A stretch of DNA of 64,000 nt from Corinectria fuckeliana (taxonomy: Eukaryota > Ascomycota > Sordariomycetes > Hypocreales > Nectriaceae). Below the pieces are notes generated by a model. The model did no database searches. It saw nothing but the letters and a program-made list of their open reading frames with translations, and was not told where the DNA came from. Positions within the stretch are counted from its first letter, which is position 1, and each line of letters opens with the position of its first letter. Below, piece after piece: positions 47,162 to 59,399 of the stretch. The DNA lies in assembly GCA_019137255.1 (NCBI GenBank), contig WPDH01000272.1:283565-347564 (forward strand). The letters run 5' to 3'. The translations under genes were made by a program, and so were the position numbers.

Positions 47162-48562
47162 GTATTTTTTCCTTTTTTTGGTCTTTGTGATGGGCCTGTG
47201 TGGGACCTCAGCTCGCAGGGTCGACTTCTCGCGCTCTTGGTTGCAGTTCCACGTAGCAAGGGATCGAAATAATATTGCTGCTTCGCGCTCCAATGTCTAC
47301 GAAGTGGCCAGCGTCAGTTCTTCGCGGAGGGAACGTTTGCACTGGCCAGAGAGGATGCATCTCTGGTGCCGTAACACCCAGGGCTCTTGCGTGGGCATAC
47401 ATAAGCCTGATGCCGTTTGCAAGTAATGCAAGCAATGCAAATGACTTTTGTTGCTTCGACGGCTAGGAAATACAACTGGACAAAACTTGGGATTGTAGAT
47501 GTTGAGAGCGATTGAGCCTGACATAGCAGAAGACTCCCTGTGTACTGCTATCTAGGTATTCATTTATATCGTTGCAGAACCTTTGCTTGGATGGATGGTA
47601 TCTGTTTTGCTTGCGTTGGCGCCAGGATAAAGGCCGTCAGTTCTCGAGTCTCCTGCATCGCTTCCATATAATCCATCCAGAAACGAACGTTTCTGATCCA
47701 CTCACTCTTTAAAATACATTAACCAGCTCATGATCTTCTTTGCCAAATGTCGACGAGCAGATGGCAAAGGCAGAAATGAGTCGAGATGGAGTAGTAAGCG
47801 AGTGCATCTCAACACATGTTAATAATCATGCTCACTTCTCGCTTTTGCGGGCGGAATGCAACGCCTTCTGTCTAAAACAGCGTAGCAGGCGATTATGGAA
47901 TGTCTGCAATGCAACAACGTAGGTCCTTGGAGTTCTCCAAGAATGAGACTATCCACGGCATTTGCTATTTAGTTGAGAATATCTAGCATCGCGAAAAAGC
48001 CCTCGACGAGGACTACTGGCGCTTTTCAATAACAACCAGTACCCACCGGGCCCAAATCTTGCAGAGGCTACCGCTGTTATTGCAAAAGGATACTTGACTA
48101 ATTTAGACCACGTTTGCCAGTCGCCATACTGAGCGGTGCTCGTCAGCTGTTTAGACTCGGCCTGACTTGAGGTCGGAATTCAGAAGACGCCAAATTTGTC
48201 AGAGATGCATGGACGGTAGCCAGATGAAGACAGTCCTTTTTTTCAGCTCGTATGATCTCGGAACACAATACTAGTCGAAATTGACAAATCTTTGCGATTT
48301 CTTTGCTCGTCTTCATTCACTACTAGTAGCTCTTAGCCAAGCGTAGAGCGAATACTTCTGCGCTGCTTCTAGCTAATAGCATCCAAACCGGGAAAGTATC
48401 ATGACTGCCAACTTAACTGAGTCTCTCTTCGCGAGGAAAAGTCAGTATCTATCTTAAACACGTCATGATGAAGGAAACATGGCAGTCCGAGCTTACTTGC
48501 TTTAGCAGAAGATAGCACTACAGAACTCGACCCCCAGGACAAAAAGGGCGAAAAGAAAGGCA
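47162..48562. other. Intergenic between tRNA genes
   Basis: It includes the tRNA-Pro terminator. Short ORFs (for example 47208-47524 on either strand) carry no recognisable domain. Confidence 0.4.
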
Positions 48563-48687
48563 AGGACCGAGCGTGGATCGAACACGCGACCTAGGGATCT
48601 GCAATCCCTCGCTGACGCCTACGTTAGCTGCCATGCATTGTGAAGTGAGACATCTACCACATACCTCTACCGCTGAGCTATCTGTCC
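48563..48687 (-). tRNA. tRNA-Cys (GCA) split by an mRNA-type intron in the D stem
   Basis: Exons: 48687-48665 (positions 1-24) and 48611-48563 (25-73). Splicing completes the D stem (GCTC/GAGC), which is broken (GAGG) in the unspliced sequence. Other parts: acceptor GGACAGA/TCGGTCC with one A-G mismatch, anticodon stem AGGGA/TCCCT with loop TTGCAGA (anticodon GCA), T stem GCGTG/CACGC with loop TTCGATC, and T73, the Cys discriminator. There is no intron at 37/38. The A box (TAGCTCAGCGG) lies wholly in exon 1 and the B box in exon 2. T4 and T5 runs at 48554-48551 and 48545-48541 can terminate Pol III. Confidence 0.92.
48612..48664 (-). other. Spliceosomal-type intron in tRNA-Cys (24/25)
   Basis: 53 bp; begins GTATGT, has AGCTAAC with the branch A 12 nt before the end, and ends TCAG. 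There is no run of four T. Confidence 0.82.
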
Positions 48688-49370
48688 CAGATGTTGGAAA
48701 TGTAGGTGCTCGAGCTCATATACATCTCTAACGAGAGCCTGGCTAACCATCATTAAAGAAGCAGAAACCCAGGACCTGCTTTAGTTACATACTGGAACGG
48801 GCTCTGTAGCAAAAGATTTTAAGGCATCGTGCCAAATAACAAGAGTGTTGCTGGAAGACTAGCTAAGCTTAGTGGCACAGTATGTATATATGTTGACTCG
48901 GACAGGCAATGTTCACGGTATTTTCCCCCTCTTCTACCAGACTTGCCCTCGCCGCATATCTGGATAGAGAGCGTTTTGTACTCGATGGGAGTGTGAGGAC
49001 TAGATTACATAAATTCTCACTGTGCTGGGGAGATATTGAAGGAGAACGATAAGACATTTATACTTCTCAAAAAGCTAAGTTCATTTCCGGGAAAACTCTA
49101 TCAGCAGATACCCATCTAAGTGCTCAAATAACATTGGCTCTAATCTAGATCTCAGCAACAACTTGAAAGCCCAGTTCCACAAGACATATGTTTCGGGAGA
49201 CCAGTAAACAAGTTTCATAGCACATCTATAATACATTCTTTCAATACAAGAGGAAGCTTCGGACAAGCTAGTGAACTCCACCACCCTCAGTAGTGGAGGA
49301 GGCCCATAGTACGGCGGGTCTCGGTCTGAGATTGCTACACCCCACAACACCAAAAAAAGGATCACGAAGC
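48688..49370. other. Intergenic
   Basis: Nothing is recognised. An ORF on the minus strand (49380-49081) merely starts in the 5S terminator. Confidence 0.4.
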
Positions 49371-49377
49371 AAAAAAA

Positions 49378-49495
49378 CATACAACAGCAGGGATTCCCCG
49401 GTCGTCACCGACCCGAGTACTAATCTGCCGCTTCTTAGCTTGACCAAGGGAGAGCGGACGGGATCCCGTATTTTCTAAGAGCTATGGTCGTATGT
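49378..49495 (-). rRNA. 5S ribosomal RNA
   Basis: 118 nt, beginning ACATACGACCATAG and ending CTGTTGTATG. These ends pair to form helix I. Inside are the conserved GGGATCCCGTCCGCTCTCCC, AGATTAGTACTCGGGTCGGT and GACGACC segments. Length and order match an uninterrupted fungal 5S gene, with no intron. A T7 terminator follows at 49377-49371. Dispersed single 5S genes are normal in filamentous ascomycetes. It has the same Pol III origin as the neighbouring tRNA genes but carries no mRNA-type intron. Confidence 0.95.
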
Positions 49496-50685
49496 GGTGG
49501 ATGACGAGGCAATTCGGGTTATCTGGGCGTGGTTCTACCACGCGAAAGGGTTGAAAGTGAGGATTAGATGTTAGATGGGAGATAAGGTCTTTAGTGAGGA
49601 CTTTGATCTAAAACACAGCTCTTGTTTCCAGTGTTCTGATCGCAACAGAAGACTTCCATTTGGGCGAGAGGTGCAGTATTGTACCAGTTAGTCTTCTCCG
49701 GGCCCTTCATCTACGAAAATGGGAGCTCAAGGCTGCATGTTTTTGTGTGTGAGTAGACCCGAGGCAATCACGGGATACTACAGGGGCATTTCTCATTGTC
49801 AGGGTGAGCTTTCTTCTCACTTGCTCTTCAAACAATATCGACGCGTGAGTGAAGCGCGCCCAGCACACAACACTCATAGCAGCCCTTATTCAACCATGCT
49901 GCCGATTGAAGCCCCTTGAAGCGATTGAGCACGTGAAAAGTCTCAGCAGGAGATACGTACTACAGAGTACCTAGTAGAGAGGACTGAAGCGACCCAGACC
50001 TTGCACGGGTAACAGATCTTGGTACGCCAGCCTGAGATCGGATCTTGACCCTGCTCAATGCGACCAACCTAGAGCCATGCCTCTCTATATATCTACAAAT
50101 ACAGGCCTCCCAATTCAGACGCGTCGAGGAAAACGTCTGGACTAGGGCTGCGTCACCTGTGGAGTTTCCAATCCCTGGGGTACGCGTCAGAGTGGGTGTA
50201 CTTCTATGTAAGCGGGCAACGAGGCGTATCCACAAACCGTACCATTACGTTTGAGCCACGACGGGGGACACGTAGCTGGGCTCCTCATTCACAGACGCAG
50301 GGGCTCTTTTGATGGACCGGCTGGATATTCTCGGACCTCGCGAGTTGCTATATTTAAATCTCTTGCTGCGTTTCCCTATTCTTCCTTCTTTTTTATCCGG
50401 CCGAGATGGCTGGATTGGATCATTTTTACCCGGAAGACGCTATCGCACAGCCTCGTATTCACCGCGCAAGGTTGATACGATCTTGACGTTGGGCTGATTC
50501 TTTAATTAAAGGCTTTATTTATTTATCTACTAATTACTTGCATTGCCTTCTCCCGCACACGACGGACAGCTGCTCCATCATTCCTTAGTGGGAGAACAAC
50601 CTCGAAGCCTGCGACTCTCCAGCCTCAATTAGTCGCCCTCTCATTTCTAGCATTCCCGCCAACGATCCTTTTACGTCGCCACATC
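49496..50685. other. Intergenic, promoter of the mucin-like gene
   Basis: Pyrimidine-rich leader sequence lies at 50540-50680. No other gene is recognised. Confidence 0.45.
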
Positions 50686-51522
50686 ATGAATATTCAGCGC
50701 GTATTAGCTGCTCTCTTGGCAATGGTCGCCATGGCCGCTGCAGTGGCTCAAGACGAGGGAAGGTTTATTATTCGACGTCGCGAGCGCCTCGCAATCGATC
50801 TTCTCGAGAAGCGGGCCACCAGTGCGACAGCAGACGAAACAGACGCTGCAACGACCGACGCATCATCTGTCGATGCTTCTTCTGCCGATGCTTCCTCGGC
50901 GGCTTCCTCGGCAAGCGAGGTGGCCAGCGCATCAACGGAGACTGCGTCAGCAGAGGTCTCGACTGAAGCTTCGTCTGCGGCTGTATCGTCTACAGTTGTA
51001 TCGGCCACAGCTGTTACGACTACAGAAGCCTCCGCGGATGCCTCCACGGATGCCTCTACGGATGCCGCATCAACAGACGCTTCATCCACTACCGCAACCG
51101 CCGCCTCGTCCACTGCGTCATCCGGTGCTACCTCGACTGAAACTGCATCCACCACAGCAACCGGCAGCATCCGGTCAGGCACCGACTGTTTCTCGACCAC
51201 CAAGAAGTCAACCTCTGCATGCAACGTCGAGACCAACGACGGCCACCTCACGACGGCCACTTGCACGTCTACCGAAGTACTCACCAGCACGTGCGCGCCC
51301 AGCTTCATCTGCACAACCAACAGCGTCGGAGACGTCTGCATGGTGACTCAGGGTATAGAGACGGGCGGCATCATTGTGGCTATTGTGTTTGCTGTGTTTG
51401 CTGTTGTCGGATTCGGCAGTATTTGTTTCGCGAGCTCCAGGGACTCGAGCAGGCAGAAGCGGATGACGCAGATGGCCGAGGAGAAGGCTTTAAGCCGGAG
51501 CCTGCTGAAGAACAAACGGTAG
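50686..51522 (+). CDS. Mucin-like single-pass cell-surface protein
   Basis: Intronless, 278 residues. A signal peptide (MNIQRVLAALLAMVAMAAAV AQ) is followed by a basic segment (EGRFIIRRRERLAIDLLEKR) that ends in a Kex2-like KR. Residues about 44-165 are nearly all Ser, Thr, Ala and Asp in irregular repeats such as DASSADASS and ADASTDAST, a target for O-mannosylation. A domain with six Cys (DCFSTTKKSTSACN... GDVCMVTQ, about 168-225) precedes one membrane span (GIIVAIVFAVFAVVGFGSIC) and a basic cytosolic tail (about 30 residues, ending LLKNKR). This is a type I wall or surface protein resembling fungal stress-sensor or adhesin-like proteins, but it has no WSC domain. Function unknown. Confidence 0.8.
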   Translation: MNIQRVLAALLAMVAMAAAVAQDEGRFIIRRRERLAIDLLEKRATSATADETDAATTDASSVDASSADASSAASSASEVASASTETASAEVSTEASSAAVSSTVVSATAVTTTEASADASTDASTDAASTDASSTTATAASSTASSGATSTETASTTATGSIRSGTDCFSTTKKSTSACNVETNDGHLTTATCTSTEVLTSTCAPSFICTTNSVGDVCMVTQGIETGGIIVAIVFAVFAVVGFGSICFASSRDSSRQKRMTQMAEEKALSRSLLKNKR

Positions 51523-51692
51523 CGATATTGTAGGGGACTGCTAAGGATTTAATGCTATGAATTTTAGTCTGCTGAGGCGGCCTTTTGATATCGTGATGTT
51601 GACCCTTCCCTTGGACTGTCAAGTTTTCTTTGACATTTTGAGTAAGCTCTGCTGAACTGGCCTTCATTTGCTTTCACCTGCATCGACAATCT

Positions 51693-52981
51693 TTACGCCA
51701 AGCTCAACAACCAGCCATCCGACTCCGTCTCGCCCTTGGCATTGATGCCTCCCCAAAACACCACACTCTTTCCATCCGCACACAGATCCGCACCAAAGAA
51801 ACCGCGAGGTCCAGGATGAGCTTTCCCGTCTCCCTGCTTCGGCTCCGTCGGCGTTATCTCCATCTCAGACCAGGCGAAAGCCCCCGAGGCCACGCCAGGA
51901 AGACCGTCTCGAATGGCATCCTTGACGCTGGAAGCACTCAGACCCGACGAAGGCAGTTGCAGCGACCACATGTCAGAGTAGAACAGGTCCTTTTCGTTTT
52001 GCGTCGACGAAGCCAGAGACGTGCCCTTGCGGCTGCCGAAGAAGTGGATGAGGTAGTGTCGTCCGTAGCCGGTCGTGATCGGGACGAGGCCGCTTCCGAA
52101 TCGCGGTCGAGGGCCAGGAGTGAGCGGGCTTGTAGGCAGGTCAACGCTCGACCACGCGGAAGATTTGTTCAGCTTCAGACAGTGAATGGATCCGCTGATG
52201 TCGGATTCTGCGCTGATGGAGTAAAGTGTCTCGTTCACGAAGGCGGCGTTCAACGGAGGTCCTGGAGCTGACGGGAGCTGACTCCAAGCCGCGAGGGAAA
52301 AGTCAAACACCCATGTCTCGGATGAATCTGGTCCTTCTTCCTCTCCTCGTGGGCCTGTCTTCCCGCCGTGGAGAATGAGGATGTCTTTCTTGTCGTTGAA
52401 GAAGATGCGGTGGTCTGATCTTGGTGCGGGTGCTTCGCCAACGCCGTCGATTCGAGTCCATTCCATATCTTGCGAGTCCCAAATCCACAACGAGGACCCG
52501 TCGTCAACGAAATGGCCCTGCTCGTCCCTGCCACCGTGAACAATCAGGGACGTCTGGCGAGAACAAGCTGCATGTCCCGTTCGAGCTGACGGTGCTGGTC
52601 TGTCTGCAACGGCTGGATAGCACGCGTATTCGACATCGTTGGACTTGCCATCGGAGAGCACTGCAATGGCGTGCATATCTGTACCGCACAACTGGCCGCC
52701 TGCTTTCTCGCCTCCAAAGATGTATGCCTTGTTGCCGATGACTGTGAAGCTATGGCGCGACCGAGCCAGCACGAGGCTACCAGAACCTCGCCATTAGCAT
52801 TCACGACGCTTGACGACGATGAGAAGTCTTACGAGCTGTCATCCGCTGAAGTTGCGGCGATCTGGCTTAGCGAGGCCTCGATTAGCTGCGTGGGTTTCGC
52901 CACGGTGGCTACGGCTGCTGCTTCAACGCCTGTTGAGACAACTTGCTCTGCGACGATGACGCCTGCTGCGATCTCGGCCAT
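51693..52981 (-). CDS. Kelch-repeat (beta-propeller) protein
   Basis: Exon 1 (52981-52833) and exon 2 (52776-51693), with a 56-bp phase-2 intron (52832-52777, GTAAGA to GGTAG, with a GCTAAT branch), encode 410 residues. Exon 1 supplies MAEIAAGVIVAEQVVSTGVE, an amphipathic helical leader. Repeats follow: SRHSFTVIGNKAYIFGGEKA, RTGHAACSRQTSLIVHGGRD, RSDHRIFFNDKKDILILHGG, FVNETLYSISAE, GRHYLIHFFGSRKG and RGFFGADLCADGKSVVFWGG, spaced as blades of a six-bladed kelch propeller. It has no BTB, F-box or signal peptide, so it is probably a cytosolic adaptor or scaffold. Its tail-to-tail neighbour is the mucin-like gene, 170 bp away. The splice model is supported by the frame on both sides. Confidence 0.88.
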
Positions 52982-53743
52982 TTTAGCAAAGATATTATAT
53001 GGTGATTGATGTTTGTTTGGATTGGAACTGAAGGGCGGGTTTGCTTCTAGATGTCATGTCAAAGTACATGACGTACTCTGAGACACTGCAGTTCTTTGTA
53101 AGATGACGTAACCACTCAGACTGCACAAAGACCAGCATTCTGTCTTTGCTGCGTTGTGTTCACCAAGTCTCTGCAATTGATTTACTTCATTTACAGTCCA
53201 ATTTCCTCCTGTAAGCAGCTTTCTCTATAGGGAGAGCTGCATAGCTGAGTTAGCCGCTGTGTCTCCTAGATCAGCATGTTTAGAACAGTGACGACAATTG
53301 CATATTACAACGAGAAACCCAGGAATCGCCTGAGTAATGCATAGAATTTTTATAAATGACGACTTGAACTGAATGCAGCGCAGCCCGGTCAAATAGCTTG
53401 GAAACACGCAGGATCAGACTTAATTATTAACCAAAGACGACTCTCTTTTCCTTAGCTTAGTTAGGCTCCACTCAGCACCAAGGGCAATTTTCTGTCAAGT
53501 TCGCCATACATACAAAATGAATGACACAGAGTTTTCAACCGACATTCCCGCCGAAGCTCAACACCGCCTTTCTCCACACGACGCAGAGGTGACGGCGGAT
53601 ATTCAGCGTGGAGTTTAATAGCAAACAGATTTCTAAGCATTCTCTGGCACTTGAATGCGGAAGCAATCCTCTTAAATAAACGCCCATCGCAGGGTCGGGC
53701 ACATTATAGCCGGCTAGAATTTGGGTGGCCTGTACAAACCAAC
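52982..53743. other. Intergenic
   Basis: Promoter of the kelch gene and 5' flank of the tRNA-Ser gene. Nothing else is recognised. Confidence 0.4.
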
Positions 53744-53873
53744 GACAGAGTGGCCGAGTGGTTAAGGCGTCAGACTTGAAGCGCTCCTTGGATTAGGATA
53801 CAATCATCTACATGAGAAGGAGACGAGATATCTGATTCCCTAGGGATCGCAGGTTCGAACCCTGTCTCTGTCG
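53744..53873 (+). tRNA. tRNA-Ser (TGA) with a classic 37/38 intron
   Basis: Acceptor GACAGAG/CTCTGTC, D arm GCCGAGTGGTTAAGGC, anticodon stem TCAGA/TCTGA with loop CTTGAA-A (anticodon TGA), long variable arm with TCCCTAGGGA, T stem GCAGG/CCTGT with loop TTCGAAC, G73. A 49-nt insert (53781-53829) sits after position 37. It lacks a GT donor and has no CTAAC box, so it is an ordinary tRNA-endonuclease intron. It serves as an internal comparison for the three tRNA genes with mRNA-type introns. Confidence 0.95.
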
Positions 53874-56030
53874 AATATGTCATACTCAGTGCAGTGTGGG
53901 TTTTGCTTTTTGGTTTGACCCTCTAAGTGACTCGTGACGATCGTAGAAACACAACGTGCTGCTGCTGCCTGCTCTGAGATGGAAATCATCTTTGAGACGC
54001 GAACTCTAGTAGTTGAGAGAAACCTTCATGAGCAAGTGACCAACCACTTGCAAATTCAAGATACCAAAACACTAGACGGCTGGTTCAGGTCCGGGTTTCA
54101 CGGATGCGAGCGGTCATATCCTGGAGGATTGGTGCTGAATTTCCCCTTTTCTCCTACACGGCTACAGCCTACAACCCACGGCCTTTTATCAACGACATCC
54201 CCTTGGAATAACATGCCGAGCGTATCCACAGGATGAACTCGTTGCCTTGGGAAAAACCGGCATTTTCCGTACTATGCAGTGTTAAAGACACCTTCGACAT
54301 TGTCAGAGGTAGTCCCCAAGTTGACATCGCCGTAGCCAGCCTCAGTGCCTCGTAGCTGCTTCGTCCGGCCATTAGCCACCAATGCCTCGAGAGTACATCC
54401 TATTTTCGGTCACTTCAAGCAATGGAGGTCTTCCTTCAGCGCCACTTCCATCAGCTCGGTGTTGGCCTCATCTAGCCAGGACAGTTCAGAAGTTTGGTCG
54501 ATCAAAGCTAGTTGCTTTCCTATTGCCTCGAGGTCAGACAAATGCAACACCAAGCCGGATATCAAGACTAAACCGTCGTATTCTATAACAATCCGCAGGA
54601 CTAGTCCCGGAGATCTGGCGGGAAGCTTGATTGCTACGGTTACCATGACACGCCTCTTAAGACAAGGGTACAGGCAAGGGCATTGGAAAAGGCAGATGTC
54701 ACAATCTAATGATTAGGGCATGGGTGAACATTTCTTGAGATCCTAGCTAAAGATATGACGAATTAAGGGTCCAAACGAATTGATTTAGGCTCTCTAGGAT
54801 ATCTGATATAAAGAATAATCTTCCTACCCTTATTATTAGTAGGATAATTAGTAGAATTATTATAATGATAATAAGATATTCCTATAGGTCATAACAGAGT
54901 TATCAGACTAAATATAAGGTCTTTAGGTAGCGAATAATAATCCCGAAAAGCGACTGTAGAGGAAAATGTAGGTCAGTTTACAACCGGGGAAACTAACATG
55001 AATGCGTGTCCACTAGTACGCCTACAGTTATCCATTGCAGGAGACTTGCAAGCGTTTCTTATATATCCAGTCAACTCCAGCCATTTTCAGATCCTTTTCA
55101 TGTCCATTTCTTTATTTTCCCAACGCCTCGGTGGGGCACAGCGTGGATCCACGGTCCAACAATCTGATCCCGAGCATTCACTATCGTTCTCTATCTGAAT
55201 TAGTGGCAAACATGGTAGTGTGTTTCCTAGAGCTTGCGATTGTTCCCTCAACTTCCAGTCGCGGCGGCCGCTCTCTTTGTTCTTTCTCAGCACGAGACCC
55301 CCCTCCCCCTATTGAGAAGGGATAAGAAGGTGGCTGTACTCAATAGCCAAGGCGGTTTGTCCAACCACGGCCAAGAGCCACACACCACTCCGGAGGTCAC
55401 CGGTCCCACCTCCGGATCTCAGTGGCCCCTCATGGCCCAACATGACAAGACTGGGCGCCACAAACAAAAACAACAAATAAATCATCGTGAGAGGCAGGGA
55501 CGAAGGGACACACACACACATAGCTGTTTCGTGCAAACACCAGCGTCATCCCTCCCACCCAGAAAATGCAACGATCCTTCGCCTTTTTATCGCTACTATG
55601 GCTACTTAACACCTCCGGTCTGCGTATCCGCCCCCAGCACCAACCCGAATCGCGCTGTGCCCCTCATCCTTCCTTCCCTCATCATCCTTGCTCTTGTCAT
55701 TCACGTCCATCTCTTGACCATGCGCCACGGACACTTGGGCGGTGATAAGAATGACCTCGCCGGGCGTGCCTCCCGCAAAACCACTCCCAGGAATCCTGGC
55801 AGCGAGGACGCCATCGTGCAGTGCAGCAACAATGGCGGTTCCGTAGCCAAAGGCGGCAAATTCGAGAAGATCAATATGGCCGTCTACGTGAAACCCCACT
55901 CTGACAAAGCAAATATTGATGTGACTGCGTGTATTATGTAACTGTACTAAGCTAGGAAAAGGGGCGGAACAGTGAGTCCCCAAGGGGATCGCCGTTGTCG
56001 CTAGATGCCTAGCATCTAAGGCAGAAATAT
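53874..56030. other. Intergenic, no gene supported
   Basis: Open frames exist (for example 55234-55941 +, 55606-55983 -, and 55566-55745 + with a leader MQRSFAFLSLLWLLNTSG that resembles a signal peptide), but none has a domain I recognise. A small AT-rich patch at about 54780-54950 resembles the RIP-affected repeats and may be a short relic. Confidence 0.35.
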
Positions 56031-58289
56031 GGATGGTGCCTAATAGTAGGCCTGACTAGTGGTCTTATTACTAACACACCCTCTTAGACTAGCTGCTAGG
56101 GGCAGTCAGTCTAACTGACTAATAAGACTATTTATAACTATCTAATAGTGCTAGCTAGCTAATTTCTTAGTGTTTCTAGCTCTTAAAAATAAAAGAATTC
56201 TTACTAGGGCTAAAATTAAACCCTAGTATTAATTTAAAAGTATAATAGCTCTAGCTAGTACCCTAAGGTAATAGTTAGAGCTACTATATAAGATCTTAGC
56301 TTTAAAAAGAAGGTAATAAGTAAAAGAGGTTATTATTATATTTAGTAAAAGTATAAGAATTAACCTCTTTTAGGCCTTTAAGTTAGTATTTTATATTAGC
56401 TACTAAAAGAAGAAGTCCTAAAATTATATAATATATAGTAGCTTTAACTATTATACTAAACTAACTTTTTTATTATTATAATAATAATATTACTAATCCT
56501 AATATATAAGGCTAACCTATTATATTAATATTTTAATACCTAATAGAGCTATAAGATTATAACTTTTATATTTTATTATACTAGTTAAGCAGCCTAATTA
56601 GTATAACTAATTATTTAATATTAAATTAAAAAACTAAAAGATATTAACTATATAGGAAAATTATATTTTAATACTATTTTTTAAGCTCTTTAGAGATCTC
56701 TCTAGCTAAGTAATATAATAATATTACTTTTAATCTTATTTACCCCTCTTTTATATTAATAAGTTATTTAACTTAAAAGTAAATAAGATTATTATAAAGC
56801 TAGAAACTAGAGGATCTTCTAAGTGTTTTTCTTTTCTAATTTAATAGTAAGATAATATAAGAAATTATAAGTATTACTAAGCCTATTATATAGCCCTATC
56901 TAAGGCTATATATATCTATAATTATATAATAAAAGTTATATATTTTTATTCTAGAAGAGGCTTTATAAGGCTATTTATTAATATTTAAGCTATAAGTAGC
57001 TAAGATATCTTAACTTTACTCTTCTAAATAAGCTTATAGACCTAGTAATAATAGATATTAATATGCTAAAGTGTTATAACTAGCTTAGCTAACTGCTTTA
57101 TAATTAGCTAGATTATATTAATATTATTATACTAGATTTAGGCTATATCTTAGATCTTAATACTAACCTTCTTAAGAAGTTAACCTAAGGCTAGCTGTTT
57201 TTTAACTACACTTATAAGAGTAAGCAACTTAGCTTTTATGCTTAATATAGTAACTATATTCTGCTTTATAGCCTTTTAAGTAATAGGACTCTTATATAGT
57301 ATAACTATCTAGCCTTATAAGAACTTTCTAGTTATTAGGTAGTCTTTAAAAGCTATATTTATAGCTATAAAGAGATTTCTCTAATTTTTAGCTATTATAT
57401 AGTAGATATAAAGCTTCTTAGTGTTATAAAAATAGCTAATATACTATTCTGCTGTTTTATTATACTTAAGGCTTTACTAACCTTTTATAAACATTTAATA
57501 GTTACTCTTATTATATCTTAGTTATACTCTTAAAATCTATTTTAAGCTAACTAACTTTCTTTATAAACCTTTTTTACCTTCTCTCTACTCTTATATTATT
57601 ATTATATTATATATAATATATAAGCTAAGCAAAATAGAGGATATTAAGATTATAAACTATTTCTCTCCTCCCCTTAAGGAAAACTTTTTACTATAAAACT
57701 TACTCTTACTATAAGCTAAGCCTAGTATAAAAACAACCTATAATTAATTTAAAGATCTTATTATTAAGACTAAATATAAACTTAAAGTAATTATCTTAAG
57801 AGCTACTTTTCTCTTAGTTTAAGAAATAATAGTAACTTTAGCTAATACTATTATAAGCTATACTTAATATATAAGTAATAAGATTCTAATCTTACTATCT
57901 CTTATAAAAATAATTATAACTACTATTAAAAAAGTAGTATTAGCTACCCTTTAGAAAACACCTATTAAGATCTTAATCTAGGCTTAAGTTACTTATAATA
58001 AGAGGATACTTTTATTTCTAATAGTATTAATATTAAAAGTAATCTCTTTTTACCTTAGCAGAAAGATTATTATTAGGTCGCCTAATATAGCTCTTAATAT
58101 TATATCTTATATACTATTAGATATTATAATAATTATTAATTATACTCTTCTAAGAGGTTACCTCTTACTTATAGTAGTCTTATATTACCTTCTTAGTAGG
58201 AATATTATAGTTTTTTTTTATAAACTAATTATAAATCTCTTAAAAGATAATACTTAGATTCTTACTATTTTTAGTATAAGTATATATTA

Positions 58290-59390
58290 GGTCTTAAGAT
58301 AGTTTATAGTAGTTATTAAGAAAGTCTTAACTAGCTATATAAAAAGCTTACTTAAGAATCTTATAGTAAATATNNATTAAGATATATATTATAAAACTAT
58401 TATAAAGCTACTATATAGCTAGATTTTATTAGTTACTAGTTATATTATTAACTAAACTAATAGATATAAATAAACTTTATAACTAAGATATAATTATAAC
58501 TATAAAAGTTTATTAGACTAAGCCTTATTTAGAGGAGATTTAACTTAAGTAGTATTTTAAGTATTTTTACTTTAGATATATTATATAATACTATTAGGAA
58601 TAAGCTAAGTATAACTACTATAAGAGGGCTTATTATATAAGAGATATAGTATACTTTGTTTTTACTAGTAAGATCCTTTTAGTATATTATAACTATAATA
58701 GCTTATACTTAGTATAATCTTATATATACTATATAGTATAAAAAGAGTAGAAATAAGTAAGAAATACTTATATAAAAAGACTTATATAGTTTAATATTCT
58801 AAGTAAGTAATATAAATATATAGTATACTTACTATAAGATATAATAGTATTAATACTAATACTAACTATAATACTAAACTATCTTACTTAAAAAGAGCTT
58901 AAATAGCTCTTAAAGTAGTCTTAAGCTAGATTAGACTTAGGTTTAAGTTTAACTCTTATAGTATTTAAACTAATTAACTAATTAAGAGAGTAAATACTTT
59001 TAAAAGTTAGAGAAGGTATACTAATACTAGCTAATAATAAGAATAATATCTAGAAGGATAAGAATAAGTAGTATAAGTAACTTAAACTTAACTTAAGACT
59101 AATTAAATTTTAGTATATAATTTAAGCTAAGCCTTATAAGAACTTATTATTATAAGTATATAATTAGCTTTTCTTATAAAGTAGACTTACTTATAACTTA
59201 TATTACTATATATATATACTAAGCTTAACTTACTTTTCTCTTAGGTAAGAGTAGTAAAAGGTTTTTTATCTTATAGCTTATTATTAGGGTTTTTTCCTCT
59301 TATTATAAATTAGTTTAAGTTACTTAGAAGAAGGACTAAATAGCTATAAGCTAAATTAGGTATAAATAAATAAATAAATATACTTAAGAC
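58290..59390 (+). repeat. Inverted repeat arm 1, LINE-like 3' end
   Basis: It matches the reverse complement of 62690-64000 with many transitions. It ends in an (AAAT)n tract near 59365-59385, as non-LTR retrotransposons of fungi often do. The true left end lies further left or is unclear. Confidence 0.75.
58376..58377. other. Two unresolved bases (N)
   Basis: nn in the given sequence. Arm 2 has about 16 extra bases at the matching place, so the Ns may hide a small gap. Confidence 0.9.
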
Positions 59391-59399
59391 TTAGCTAAT

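Noticed and set aside
49081..49380. 99-codon ORF on the minus strand
   Set aside because: It begins inside the T-run that terminates the 5S rRNA gene and has no domain.
53781..53829. Possible mRNA-type intron in tRNA-Ser
   Set aside because: No GT donor, no CTAAC box, and the position is exactly 37/38, so it is a classic tRNA intron.
55234..55983. Two overlapping antisense ORFs of 235 and 125 codons
   Set aside because: Composition does not favour either strand and no domain is seen; kept only as an unassigned region.
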